A DNA stretch of 64,000 nucleotides from Portulaca oleracea (taxonomy: Eukaryota > Streptophyta > Magnoliopsida > Caryophyllales > Portulacaceae), in contig CM055872.1 in assembly GCA_029582165.1 (NCBI GenBank), positions 5,549,582-5,613,581 of the forward strand, in the 5' to 3' direction. Made by a program: the position numbers and the translations under genes. Position 1 is the first letter of the stretch. Each line of letters opens with the position of its first letter. Shown piece by piece: positions 14,797 to 27,720 of the stretch. The notes beneath the pieces are model-generated. The model was given only the letters and a program-made list of their open reading frames with translations. It made no database searches and was not told the origin of the DNA.

Positions 14797-15180
14797 GGGT
14801 TTTTGGCTCAAAATAATCCAAATCAAAGGTAAATGACTGAAAATAATCCAAACTGACTTTTTGGCTGAGAATGTGCTAAACTTTTTACCTATTTACTATG
14901 ACTAAACTAGAATTGAATTCCTACGTCGTAAAGTTGACTTAACACCCTTAAAAAATTCAAAGACGCAATGGGTTGATATTTGGTTCAGTCCGTTTATATT
15001 ATTTTCAGTCAAGTCCGAACTTTTCAAGGGCGCCAAGTCACCTTTCCGACGTCGAAATTCACTTCTAGTTTAGTCACAGTAAATAGGCTAAAAGTTAGGC
15101 ACATTCTTAACCAAAAAGTCAGTTTGGATTATTTTCAACCACTCACCTCTAATTTCAGATTATTTTGAGTAAAAAAACCC
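14797..15180. mobile_element. Foldback element inside copia 3' LTR
   Basis: The 384-bp element begins GGGTTTTTGGCTCAAAATAA and ends TTATTTTGAGTAAAAAAACCC. The arms pair over about 130 bp (AAATAATCCAAACTGACTTT against AAAGTCAGTTTGGATTATTT). It interrupts the 3' LTR after the position matching the other LTR's start. The termini and arm length suggest a MULE-type MITE, but a clean 9-bp duplication is not visible. Confidence 0.65.
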
Positions 15181-15273
15181 TATATTATATAAAGTCAAAA
15201 ATATTATATGATTACCAAATTGTGATGGGCCAATCACATGAAGGTTGATCAAATAATATAATATTACATTGTA

Positions 15274-15443
15274 TAGTGGCGGATCTAAATCTTCTGATTA
15301 GGGGTGACCGAGACACTATTATATTCATCCAACACACATAAAATCCATAATTTTTATCCCAAATTTTATCAAATCATTATTTTTTTTTTTTGTTACCGGA
15401 GGTCATGACCACTCTTGGGTTGGCCTGAGATCCGCCAGTGGTA
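15274..15443. mobile_element. Small MITE inside copia 3' LTR
   Basis: About 170 bp with inverted ends: TAGTGGCGGATCTAA on the left and GAGATCCGCCAGTGG on the right. It lies in sequence absent from the 12886-13329 LTR, so it is a second insertion into the 3' LTR. The superfamily is not assigned. Confidence 0.5.
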
Positions 15444-16338
15444 ATATAGTATCAAAGTAGTGGGAAATTGGGAACATATCATTTTAGGAAAGGTAATACT
15501 ATTATTAACTCTAGTATTATATTGTAGTCTTTTGACTATAAGCAGAGACGCCTTTAGGTGTAAGGTTTTATTGTACTATAATTGAGTGTTTCATATGTAG
15601 CACAAGAGACTGATTAGTAATTAATTTATGTGTCTCTGAGGGAGTTGTGTAAGGTGAATCAATTATTAGTGTTGAGTCATCGGGTGTAACTCTAGAGATA
15701 TTGAGGATATTGTAGAGATTTGGGAATCTTTAATAAACATTGTTCTAGTTGTCCGATATAGCGCATCGTTCGTGGTTTTCTTTTCCCAATTGAGGTTTTT
15801 CCAATTTAGTCCTTGTGTCAATCTTTATTAATTTTTTTTTCTTTATTATTGTTTGTGTTGTTAACAACACCATGAGATCCTAACGATCAAGAAATGGAGA
15901 GATGTCTTAGAGTGTAAAAGGTTTCAAGTTAAGCAGGATACAAGACTGGTTATGAGTACCAAGGATACAAAGTTTTAGATTGGGCTTAATTGATAGATGA
16001 AAATATTACGTACACCAATGCAAAGGTAGTATATATGGGCCAACTAGAAATTGTTTTGTTGTTGTATGAAATTGTTAAGTACTCAAACCGCTAAAAGTAG
16101 CCTCTAGTTTGTGTATCAAATAAAATTTGAACAAGTACTTTCATTTGAAAAGGTTGAAAAATGCAACATAGCTTTCATTGCAAAATTCTTGTACACTTGA
16201 CAAAATTTTACAATAGAGAAAAAAAATAAAAATACAAAGCTTGCTTACTTAATCACTTAAAAATAAAGAAACCAAACCATGTGATTACACAAAATACCAT
16301 TGATGAAGAATCACCATATATGGGCACATATGTAGTAA

Positions 16339-18110
<1,772 letters not shown>

Positions 18111-18206
18111 TTTAGTGTTCAAGTATTTTATGTTAGCAAAAGGGTAGGTGAAGGACGCAGGACTTGGACGTTTGCAGGTTGGAGAAAGCTTGTAGGAAAT
18201 GCATGG

Positions 18207-18214
18207 TATTTATA
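18207..18214 (-). promoter_or_regulatory. TATA box of PRX-B
   Basis: TATAAATA on the minus strand, 97-104 bp before the ATG. The adjoining TGATCA and GCATTT blocks match the PRX-A promoter. Confidence 0.7.
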
Positions 18215-18429
18215 GTGATCAGGCCATTTGGAAAAGGTCTCTCATGGTTACCAAATACCATACCAAAATGAATATTTAATTTCATGCACGCGGTATTGTG
18301 TATTTTTTTTTTACTTAAATCAAAATAAAACAATTTCATTAAAAAATTTCAAATTATATTTATAATGAAATTGTGACTAGAGTTGTAGATCTAAATCATA
18401 AATATAAAATTCAACTATCAAAACAACTA

Positions 18430-18939
18430 CTCCCTCCGTTCCATATTAATTGTCATAATTTTGATTTTGGCGGTCTTCAATGTCATTCTTTGATTGATAA
18501 TTTCTTACATGATAAGTTATTAACTGTAATACCCCGGGTATGTGGTTAAAGTGTGACTTAGAATGATTAAAATGACTACTTATATCACCAAAGTGCACCT
18601 TCTTTTATGGTAGCTCATTCGTTGGGAACTCCTCAGTTAAGCGTGCTTGGCTGGGAGTAGTATAAGGATGGGTGACCTCCTGGGAAGCTTTCCCTGCTTT
18701 GTGGGGCCAGTTAGTGATCCTTAAAGCAGTTATCGGTAATGTCCGTGGCCTGGGTGGGGTCGGGGCGTTACATTGACAATTGCAATATTATACTTTTTAT
18801 GATAATATATTTCGTTACTAATATGATGGTGGTAATTTTATATAGCGAATCATTATATATATGGAGAAATTTATGGTCAAAATTTTTAAAATTTGACTAT
18901 ATAATTTTCAAAGACGACAATTAATATGGAACGGAGGAG
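18430..18939. mobile_element. Stowaway MITE interrupted by Cassandra LTR
   Basis: Classical ends CTCCCTCCGTTCC and GGAACGGAGGAG with TA on both sides (18428-18429 and 18940-18941). Without the nested 248-bp LTR and one 5-bp target copy it is about 257 bp, the size of its relative at 12221-12477. The relative shows the uninterrupted target (TGTTATTGACAAT). Confidence 0.85.
18525..18772 (+). mobile_element. Cassandra-type solo LTR with 5S rRNA-like sequence
   Basis: It starts TGTAATACCCCGGG and ends GGGGCGTTACA, flanked by TTAAC (18520-18524) and TTGAC (18773-18777), a 5-bp duplication with one mismatch. Inside, 18623-18700 is 5S rRNA-like: GTTAAGCGTGCTTGG and GGATGGGTGACCTCCTGGGA match the A and C boxes of the 5S internal promoter. 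Cassandra elements are terminal-repeat retrotransposons in miniature whose LTRs carry such a 5S-derived Pol III region. No second LTR or internal domain is nearby, so this is a solo LTR. Confidence 0.88.
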
Positions 18940-19905
18940 TAATAATAATTTACTGACATCCAGTTTAGAAATTATGAAAAATTTTAACATATATTATTTT
19001 AATGACTCTGCATCCTTATTATTGATGGATAATTTCACAATCCATGCTATAGCGAGTTGAAAATCAATCTTGTTCCAATGTATACCAATTATACAAAACT
19101 CTAAAAAAGAAGCTAAAAATTGCATAGAAGGATAAAATAAAACCATTATGAATGAAGAGACAAACTTTATTTATATAAACTTAAAAGCAAACTAAATATT
19201 AGAATATAAATTAATCAAATTAGAGCTTATCATCGATATAAATGATCAATCACAGTCCCTCTAAAAATTTGACGGTCAGGGTTTTCCAGAGAGAAAAAGA
19301 GGAAAGGCTAGGAGGCTGGGATTTTCGACATGTTTTTTACTAGTATTAGACCATAATTAAAGTAGTGATTAAATGCAGGCAGTGGTATGTCTGAAAAGTG
19401 TATTACAACCAAAGTTTAGTTGGGGTGCAGAAAACAATTAACAAATTTTAGGTGAGTTTCTTGATTTTGTTATCCCATTACATTCATTTATTATTTTTCA
19501 ATGGAAAATCTCCCCAAGTTTACCCTGTAAATTTTGTTAGATTTTTTAATTTTTTTGAGGTACTAAAACATAAATATAAAATTTAACTGGTAAATTATCG
19601 ATATTAATTTTATTGATGTCCGACTTTGAGATTATGACAATCTTGTTGCAAAATTTTTTTAATGGCCTTATGTTTTTATTATTAATAGAAAATCTTATAA
19701 TCTGTGCTACATAGATTTTAAAATTTATCTTTATCCAATGCGCTAAACCACACCAACTGAACAAAACTCTAAAAAGAACTAAAAATTCAACATCAAACTA
19801 AAGTAAACTCTTATAAATAAAGAGATAAATTTTATTTGTATAAATCTGAAACCAAACTAACAATTAGAATATAATCAATCCAACTGGGCTTACCACTAAC
19901 ATGAA

Positions 19906-20503
19906 GGGTTTTTTGCATTTTGGACCCCGAAGTATAGGGGCATTTAATTTCTGGACCCTTGGTTTTCATTATTTATTTTTTGGACCTTAAAGTTTATGGT
20001 TGAATAAAAAAAGACCTTAAAGTTTATAGTTTGAAAAAAAAGGTCCATGTACTGTTTTTCTTTTTCTTTCCATGTTTAAATTTATCTTCCGATTAGCGTC
20101 AAACTTTAGCACTAAGATTAAAACTGATATTGAAGCTGTAATACACCTCTCTTATTCATGTCGGAACTAATTAGACCCTATTGTAATACACCTCTCTCAT
20201 TCATGTCGGAAATATTTAGACCTTGAGTACTTCATGGTCTAATTAGTTATGACATAAATAAGAATGGTGTATTATAGCTTCTATATCAGTCTTAACTTTA
20301 CTCCTAAAGTTTGACGTTAATCGAGAGATAAATTCAAACGTGAGAATAAAAAAAACCAGTACACGAGCCTTTTTTTTTCAAACTACAAACGTTAAGGTCC
20401 TTTTTATTAAAACATAAACTTTAGGGTCACAAAAATAAACAATGAAAATCAAGGGTCCAGAAATTAAATATCGTTGGCCGGGGTCCGAAATGCAAATAAC
20501 CCC
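19906..20503. mobile_element. MULE-like non-autonomous element, family 'GGACCC'
   Basis: It starts GGGTTTTTTGCATTTTGGAC and ends with the inverted form (GTCCGAAATGCAAATAACCC). The flanks are TAACATGAA and TGACATGAA, a 9-bp duplication with one mismatch, as expected for Mutator-like elements. The 598-bp interior is itself largely inverted-repeat and non-coding. Relatives lie at 23260-24393, 57890-58410 and, with different arms, 59312-60688. Confidence 0.8.
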
Positions 20504-20859
20504 TGACATGAATGACAAATGATAGCTCCTCCAAAGACATATAGGTTTTAGTAGAGAGAAAAAGTGGGGAGGAGGCTAGGATTTTTCTGCATGTTTTTTT
20601 AGTTAGATTATAAAGTACTCCAATAGTTAAATGGTGGCATGTGTGAAAAGTGTATTACAACCAAAGTTTAGTTGGTGCCGAAAACAATTAACAAATTCTA
20701 ACGAGTTTCGTGATTTTGGTATCCCATTACATTCATTTGTTTTCTCAATCGAAATTTTGTCTCTTAGTTTACCCTGTAAACCTATGAGAAATTTTAATTA
20801 TTTTGAGCTTCTAAAACCCTAAAATTTACCCGCTGAACCATTGGGTGCTTTAGTTTTAA

Positions 20860-21250
20860 TGATTTATTGTTACTATTATTATTGTTGTTGGACCATGTAC
20901 TTAGCCTTTTATCTTATAGAGACTTAATGGACCAACCACTTTATGAAGGAAAGATTGTTATTGCACAACGCATTAATTTTATTGAGGGTAATATTCGTTT
21001 CATATATAAATATCACTCAAATTTATATTCAATAATCGATTATAAAAAGCTTGATATTCGTTGGTTATAACAATAAATATAAATGACTCAACACAGAATC
21101 AACCTTATTTACTAGGCATAGTTTACTGTGTTTCAGTAATTTAAAAAATTATTTATAAAAATATATTTTGTATAATTTATATGTGTTATTATACATATAA
21201 AATCCAATTATATATATTTTTTTTCAATTCAATGTATAAGTATATGGTTT
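20860..21250. repeat. AT-rich dispersed repeat-like DNA
   Basis: It shares layout and short words with 34370-34710 and 37240-37570: an AATATAAATGACTC-like phrase, a long AT run, then CAATT(T/C)AAT...TATATGG/TTTTCTA. The family ends were not defined. Confidence 0.35.
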
Positions 21251-21635
21251 CTACCATAAACAAGAAACCTAATAAATATCATCATGTTACAAGACTTGAT
21301 CATATATCATTTTCACTGAATTATACAGTTGAGCCAAAACATACATGAGTTTGGTCCATATCTCAACCAACCTAAACTTGTTTATTTGTTTGCATAGAAA
21401 AGTGACCGAGTCATATTACACAATTATTTTCAGAGTAATTTAAATATTCATGTTTCAATTGATAATTTTTAAACAAAATACATTTAAGTCCAAATTAAAT
21501 TTTGTTTGTTAAAAATAGAGTTTGAATTATTTTGATTAAGTCAGCTCGATCATATACTTAGTTTGTAAGTAATTATTTTGTTCTCCTACAATACCTAATA
21601 TTTCTTCCAACAACGGCAAAGTTAAGATGAACACA

Positions 21636-22108
21636 CTTCCTCCGTTCAAACAATATAATTGTCAATTTTCATTTGTGCGTTTCAAGAAATACTATTCTAT
21701 TAATCTCTTCAATAATAAATATTAATAAGGATGCACTTATAGTAGTTGTCAACCATTATGATAAGCACCGTAAATAAAATAAAGCTTATTCATATATGTG
21801 TCAAATTTTATCTTGACCATTAGCTTTTTAATTTAGTATAAATTGTAAAATTTAAAAAATTTTGTAAACATTTTTAAAATTAAGAAAACATATTTTATAA
21901 TGTTGTACTAAATAAAACAAATGAATGAAAAATATAGTAATTGACACATGTATGGATAAATGTTATTTTCATTCTGATTGTTGTCATGACAATTAGTTTA
22001 ATTGGATATTTTGTAGTATATATTCTGAAAATTTATCTCCTGTAAATAAATTTCCCAAAATATGATGTACCATAGAGGAACTTTTTTATATTTTTTTCAA
22101 CGGAGTAA
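21636..22108. mobile_element. Possible degenerate Stowaway-like element
   Basis: The left end CTTCCTCCGTTCAAAC and right end CAACGGAGTAAG are loosely inverted and TA follows the right end. The arms are diverged and the element is longer than its relatives, so the call is tentative. Confidence 0.35.
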
Positions 22109-22530
22109 GTAACACAACACAAAATTACAAATACATATATAGAAAGTCAACATCCGGAATTTTTAAATTTTTAATGGAACTTAAAATCTAAAACAGAAAG
22201 TCAATATCACGGCAAATTGCTCTCAAAGACTAGAGGGGAAGCCCAAAAGAGTGGCACTCCAGTATGTAGTACAAACTTTCAAAAGAAATGGTTTTGAGAA
22301 TTTAGGAGATTCGGTAGGAATCGTAAGTGACGTTAATCACATTATTACATGCTAAGTAAGTAACTGGCAAATTAAAAGAGACCAATTCTTGCTATATTCT
22401 TTTCTGACCATTTCAACTCAAATCGATCAAATTTGACTTTCTCTCCTAAATGAATAATGGTGTACTGCAAAAATACTTTCCCTCCATTTTACAGTGGTTA
22501 TATTATTGCTTTAAAATCGTGACTATTTGT

Positions 22531-22848
22531 TTTTTTTTTTTTGCCACAAAGACAGCACAATCATACAAACACACAAATAAATTAGATAATCGAAACTAAA
22601 ATAACATAAAGGATAGAAAATCCATTAATGAGCCGTCTACGCTTTGCATGTCTTGTTTCGCCAAATCCTGCGTCGGCTTGATCTCATCACGAGCCCCTTT
22701 TGGAAGAAACTTCTAACCAACTTGTGACAAACATCTGGTGGCTTCCAAAAAACTTGCTGGACACTTTCTTGCTGGTCTCCTCGGTTGAGCCGCTTTTTTA
22801 GAAGCACATGAGCTCCCCCGAACAGACTCTCCTCCTGCAACTTCCTCA
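22531..22848 (-). mobile_element. Retroposed sequence with poly(A) tail and 11-bp TSD
   Basis: TGACTATTTGT occurs at 22520-22530 and again at 22849-22859. The 318-bp insert starts with a T run on the plus strand, i.e. a poly(A) tail on the minus strand. The minus strand holds a 70-codon open frame (22637-22849), followed by an AT-rich tail. This is the hallmark of LINE-driven insertion; it could be a 5'-truncated LINE, a SINE or a retrocopy of a host mRNA. I do not recognise the protein (MRKLQEESLFGG...). Confidence 0.7.
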
Positions 22849-23259
22849 TGACTATTTGTGATGATCAAAGACATTCGCCAAGGGCATTTATCGTGTTAGT
22901 TTGGAAGTTTGGGGATTTAACCATTAGAAAAAGACTAAATCTCAGTAGTCAGTCCCTTAAAAATCACTTATACAATATTACAAGTATTTAAGTAATGTTT
23001 CTTAATTTTTCTTTTCAAATAAGTATACTACAAAAGTAGAGTACTCTTTTTAATTAAAAAATAAAAATAGAAATAGAAAAGTAAAATGACCATATGTATA
23101 CTAATTTCCATATACAATTAGCTTAAGTGATGCATTTTTGATAAATAAGCCTGGCCCCACACATGTAATGTGTATCTTCAAAAGGTTGAATTTTAGGAAC
23201 ACTTTCGGAATTTTATTATGTATGATACGAAGTTCGATAAATACACACTAGTACAATGT

Positions 23260-24393
23260 AGGGGCTTTTGCATTTTGGACCTCGAACTTTAGGAGTATTT
23301 ATTTTCTAAACCCTTGGTTTTCAACTTTAAGTTTTTGGACCCTAAAGTTTGTAGGGTGAAAAAACGACCCTAAAGTTTGTGGGCTGAAAAAAGAAGCTCG
23401 TTTCATTTTTTTTCTTTTCATGTTTGAATTTCTCTCCCGATTAGCGTCAAACTTCAAGATTAAGGTTAAAACTAATATTAAAATTATAATAAATCTCTCT
23501 TATTCATGTTGAAGTTACTTAAACCTTTATACTCAGGGGTCTAAGTAACCCCAACATGAATAAGAGAAGTGTATTATGACTTCAATATTAGTTTTAACCA
23601 TAGTCTTGAAGTTTGATGTCGATCGGGAGATAAATTGAAACATGATAGGAAAACAAAGAAAGAGACAGGGGTCTTTTTCTTCAGCCTACAAACTTTAAGG
23701 TCATTTTTTATTTAGCCTACAAATTTTAAGGTCCTTTTTATTCATCCTACAAATTTTAGGGTCTAAAAAGTTAATATTGAAAACCAAGGGTTCAGAAAAT
23801 AAATAGGGTTTTGGATGATAACATACCGACCTTTAGGAGTTTTGGATTGTAATATACCAACCTTTACTATTGGACAACAATATCCCTGACCTTTATACCT
23901 AGGTGACATTATTATACTAACAGTAACTAAGGGGATGGTGAACCGGTCTAACATGGCTTGCGAAGGGAAAAACAACTATCCCAAGCCCATTACCCCATTA
24001 ACCGCTTAGTTTTTCTCACTAACCCACATTACAAGACATTGGTTGGTTGTGTGTCACGTCATACGAAGATCGGTTTACCACCCTATTAGTCACTATGTTA
24101 GGGCCGATTTTTTTTAACGTGGGTTAGTGAGAAAAACGAAGGGGTTAACGAATTCTTGGGCAAGGTCGATTATTTTCCTCCGCACATCACGTCGAGCAGA
24201 CCGATTAACGGTCACCACCCCCTTAGTCACTGTTGGTATAATAATCTCACCCAAGTATAAAGGTTGGGGATATTGTTCCCCAATAGTAAAGGTCGGTATA
24301 TTACAGTTCAATACCCTCAAAGGTTGATATATTATCATCCAACATCCCAAATAAATACCCCAAAAGTGCGGGGTCCAAAATGCAAAAAAACCC
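23260..24393. mobile_element. MULE-like element hosting a second MULE
   Basis: The outer ends are GGGGCTTTTGCATTTTGGAC and GGTCCAAAATGCAAAAAAACCC. The flanks GTACAATGT and GTATAATGT agree at 8 of 9 positions. Without the nested insertion the element is about 580 bp, close to its relative at 19906-20503. Non-coding. Confidence 0.78.
23806..24348. mobile_element. Nested MULE-like element, perfect 9-bp TSD
   Basis: Flanked by AAATAAATA at 23797-23805 and 24349-24357. The ends are GGGTTTTGGATGATAA and TTATCATCCAACATCCC, with about 70 bp of imperfect arms (ACCAACCTTTACTATTGG against CCAATAGTAAAGGTCGG). The 543-bp interior has further inverted blocks and no credible gene. Confidence 0.88.
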
Positions 24394-25381
24394 GTATAAT
24401 GTGTATTTACAAAGGGTTGAATTTTAGTAATACTATGGGAGTGTTATTATGTATGATATATATGATTTATTTTTTTTTAAATTGGGAGGATTATATAGGT
24501 GTTTAGGAAGATTATTACTTTTATAATCACTCTTAAATACTTGCATTTTAAATGTTCTAACTAAGCCCACTACAATATGAACAGTCGTCAAAGAGTAAGG
24601 CGCCAAACGTGGCTTAATTAACTCCTTAATGATTGGTATATATATTGCTCAGTAGTAGCTAACCCCACTAAGTTTGGGTATTATATATGTATGAGTTATG
24701 AATTTATGATCCACACCATCTCGTATATTCATTCTCTGGTCAGTATATAGGAATTGAAGTGCACTTTAGCACATAAAGTCCATGGAAAGGGGTCAATTAA
24801 TTAGTGAATTAAACCCATAAAGTCTTCTAAGCAGTTGTCAAATTTCAACAACTCAAATCTTTATCCACCTTTCTTTAATTGTTTAGGGTGTGTTTGGACC
24901 GTCAAAGAACGGATGAAAAATAAAAATATTTCTTTTATTTGGACTTTAAAGGAAAGAAAAACAAAATAGAGAAATGGATTGAAAGTTAAGGATAAGAAAG
25001 AATAAAGATTTTATTAAAAAATCGAATGGGAAGTTCAAGATAAAATTTTGATCAAGGATGCGATAAAATTTGGATCAAGAATCGGATATTTCTCTCTTCA
25101 ATTTCTCATTGTACTTCCCGTTTCTTTCTATCAACCATCCATTTTTATTTTTAAGACCACATGCAATGGTGAAATATGAAAATGAATTGAAATGAAATGA
25201 GTAAATATGTAAGATGAGAGATTGATTAAGGAGAGAAAAAAAAAAGGTAGGAAGAGGAAAAGGAGGAGAAAGATAGATCGACACAAAAAAAGAAATTGAT
25301 AAATTGATCAAGTGATTCAGTTATCAAGAGATTTGTAAATTTGCTTAATTCAACCTACAATTAATGAGTGACACTTCATCT

Positions 25382-25517
25382 TTTTTTTCGATGATTCAAG
25401 GCTAAAAGCCACAGAAGCCATAAGCCCAACACGGGAAAATAGGGCCAAACCCAAGCCGCTACAAAACAATGCAGAAAGCCAAAACAATGAGATCTAATTC
25501 CCACCAACCATAGAATG
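25382..25517 (-). mobile_element. Short retroposon with T-run and target duplication
   Basis: GACACTTCATCT before and GACACATCATCT after (11 of 12 match) bracket about 135 bp beginning with TTTTTTTT. This indicates a minus-strand poly(A) insertion, a truncated LINE or SINE. The body (GGCTAAAAGCCACAGAAGCC) is unrecognised. Confidence 0.55.
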
Positions 25518-25942
25518 AATGACACATCATCTTCGAGTACAAATGACTCATCAAACGGTCTTATATTTCTCTATTTTTCTCTTCGATCCCATTTTAATTT
25601 CACTTTATCTCTTGTGTACTCATTTTAATCCCCATCCCTAAAAAAATTAGATTAAATGATCAAAAATGACAAACTGGATATTCACAGGTTCCTTTACAAA
25701 TTCTATTTTTAATATATATTTTCTTCCTTGAACCACAAGTCAATTTTTTCCCTTCAAACTTTTATAAAGGGTGTGCTTGGTGCAAAGGAAAACTGTTTTT
25801 TAGAAAAATGGTTTTCACTGTAAAATGATTTTCTTAGGAAGTAGATTTTCATTTGATATTTTCACGTGTTTGGTACATAGGAAAATGATTTTCCAGGGAA
25901 ACAATTTTCACATGTTTGACAATAAGGAGATATAGATTAAAA

Positions 25943-25947
25943 TGCGC

Positions 25948-26014
<67 letters not shown>
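25943..26014. repeat. Compound CG-TG-AG microsatellite
   Basis: About ten CG units run directly into about 14 TG units and then about 12 AG units, a phase-shifting compound dinucleotide tract. Confidence 0.95.
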
Positions 26015-26154
26015 CTAAAACGGGTGTATGATAGGGAGTGGTGTACATAGAGAAAAGTGAAAGATAAAGAGAATATTAGAACGAGTGCATGAGAGAAAAT
26101 GGTGGAAGAGAGAAGAACGAGAGAGAGAGGGGGGAGAAGATATTAAAATAGGTG

Positions 26155-26156
<2 letters not shown>

Positions 26157-26207
<51 letters not shown>
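26157..26207. repeat. TA-GA compound microsatellite
   Basis: About a dozen TA units followed by about 13 GA units within the same MITE. Confidence 0.9.
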
Positions 26208-26210
<3 letters not shown>

Positions 26211-27512
26211 GGGAGAGAGGGAGAAAATCGTATTCATTAAGTTTGAGTCAAGAAAATAATTTATAATGGGGTGGAGGATTGAAAATCATTTTCTTGGAAA
26301 ATGGTTTTCTCTATTTTCTGGTCACCGAACACCGGGAAATGGAAAAATCATTTTCCAATCATACACACCCTAAATTAAAACAAAGTAAAAAACTTACTTC
26401 ACTCTATTCTTTCCTCCTATTTTATTTCACAAATTTTTTTTCACCCTATTTTTCTCGGTCCAAACAAATATATTAAAATTACTAATAATAACAATTAGCT
26501 TGGGGTAATACCCGCAACATCAACCTTCCAAAAGTTGGTTATGAAGATGGTTCATTCTTTTCTTTTTTTTTTTTTTTTTTGTAAATGAATTTGTCCATTC
26601 TTTACAAGGTAAATTGATGAGGGTGAGCAACTTGCAGTTAGAAACATCCTCTCTAAAATCAAGTGACTAACCAAGAACAACCTAACTTAAAACCAGAAAA
26701 CAACCTAACCTAAAACCAGGACAACACTTAATAAAAACTAAAACCAAAATCTACAGAAGATCTAAAAGATCAAGCTAGCCATCAACTCTTTCAAGAAAGG
26801 GCAACAAGACCTAAGACACAACAATCCTCTTGATACATCATGGTCTCCATTTTTTCAGAGTAGACCTCCATTTTGTTGCCATTAATAAGATCTGAAAGAA
26901 CACCCAAAGTCAACCTTTGAGAATCTTCAGTTCTAAGACAAAATTTGGCGGATTCGAGCCCTCCCAAACTCAAATTGCGTTTCAATACAAATCCACCTTT
27001 ATAATAAAGGGCCTTGAGACAAATTCAACCGCGATGGTCGAAAATCAGATCCAGACTCAAATCTCTATCTCTCTAACTAAGAAACCTTAACTTCTAGACT
27101 CTCTGGAACAGGGCTTTCATTATATTTTATGGAGATCATTCATGGGCAAGCCTAATATGCTGATCCATAAGAGATTGAGAATTCAATAAATGCAAGAAAA
27201 ACAACCCAAGACACATCATGCCAACATCAACCATGGCCACAAGTAGAACACACAACACAACCCAAACCCTAACAATGGAGTAGACCTATATATATCTCAA
27301 CAAACCCAAATAAAAAAAAAAGCTTAACAAAATATGAACAATCTATAAAGAACATTCACCAAGATTGAACTAAGAGTTCAAGAGATGCATAAAGTTAAGG
27401 CTGGGTGACCAACACCCATTGAGACTCCATGAGAACCCTCACCAAGCTTGAAGAAAGTATTCCACACTTACAAGCTCTAAAGGGGGTACTCGAACCTACC
27501 ACCAAGAGCATT

Positions 27513-27706
27513 TGTGAATCAGAGAGCTAAGAAGCAGGCGATTGTAATTGTATTTAGAGGGAAATTACAATGCTATCAAAGGAGATATTACAAGAGTATT
27601 TATACTAAGACTAAGGGACCTAAAAATAGAAAAAACTAAATCCTAACAGAATCTTGATTCTTGGATCTTGACTCAATGAGAACTCAATATCCAGCTTAGC
27701 TTCACA
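27513..27706 (-). repeat. 3' LTR of copia element
   Basis: 194 bp. Against the 5' LTR it shows G for A at the first difference, T for C at the second, and lacks a 14-bp partly duplicated CAGAAA-type segment. Confidence 0.93.
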
Positions 27707-27720
27707 GCCCCCCCTCAAGG
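27707..27720 (-). promoter_or_regulatory. Polypurine tract of copia element
   Basis: On the minus strand CTTGAGGGGGGGC abuts the TG of the 3' LTR. This is the expected plus-strand priming site for reverse transcription. Confidence 0.8.

Larger units (their letters stand above)
12886..15885 (+). mobile_element. Degenerate Ty1/copia element with two LTRs
   Basis: Two direct repeats bracket about 1.36 kb. The 5' LTR (12886-13329) starts TGTTTGGTTAATGATGTGTG and the 3' LTR (14690-15885) starts TGTTGGGCTAACGATGTGTG; both share AAGCCCAAATTG-like, GGTGTAAGGTTTTATTGTA and TTAACAAC-like phrases. The 3' LTR is swollen by insertions at 14797-15180 and 15274-15443. The internal region opens with a PBS-like CTGACATCAGACC. 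Around 14085-14200 it still reads as the copia protease/GAG-pre-integrase segment (DVDIKISKG...WRLKNVRYISG...LVSMGQLDEEG). Reverse transcriptase and RNase H are absent, so it is a deletion derivative. Confidence 0.65.
18395..20830. repeat. Tandem duplication, unit about 650 bp, each copy with an insertion
   Basis: Two direct copies of a non-coding unit sit head to tail. Matching anchors include GTGTATTACAACCAAAGTTT at 19398 and 20650, and ATAAATATAAAATT(C/T)AAC near 18398 and 19570. Copy 1 (about 18395-19575) carries the Stowaway MITE; copy 2 (about 19576-20830) carries the MULE at 19906-20503. Removing both insertions leaves units of similar length, about 650-670 bp. The copies are clearly diverged. 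The function of the unit is unknown. Confidence 0.75.
25769..26370. mobile_element. hAT-like MITE with microsatellite core
   Basis: It begins GGGTGTGCTTGGTGCAAAGG and ends CCAATCATACACACCC, with GGAAAATGRTTTTC-like arms on both sides. It belongs to the loose GGGTG(T/C)G(T/C)TTGGT group also seen at 47509, 55446 and 60890. The interior is full of simple repeats. No clean target duplication was defined. Confidence 0.55.

Noticed and set aside
18600..18710. A 5S rRNA gene
   Set aside because: Only parts match 5S rRNA, and the sequence is bounded by TGTAAT...GTTACA with a target duplication, which fits a Cassandra LTR rather than a functional gene.
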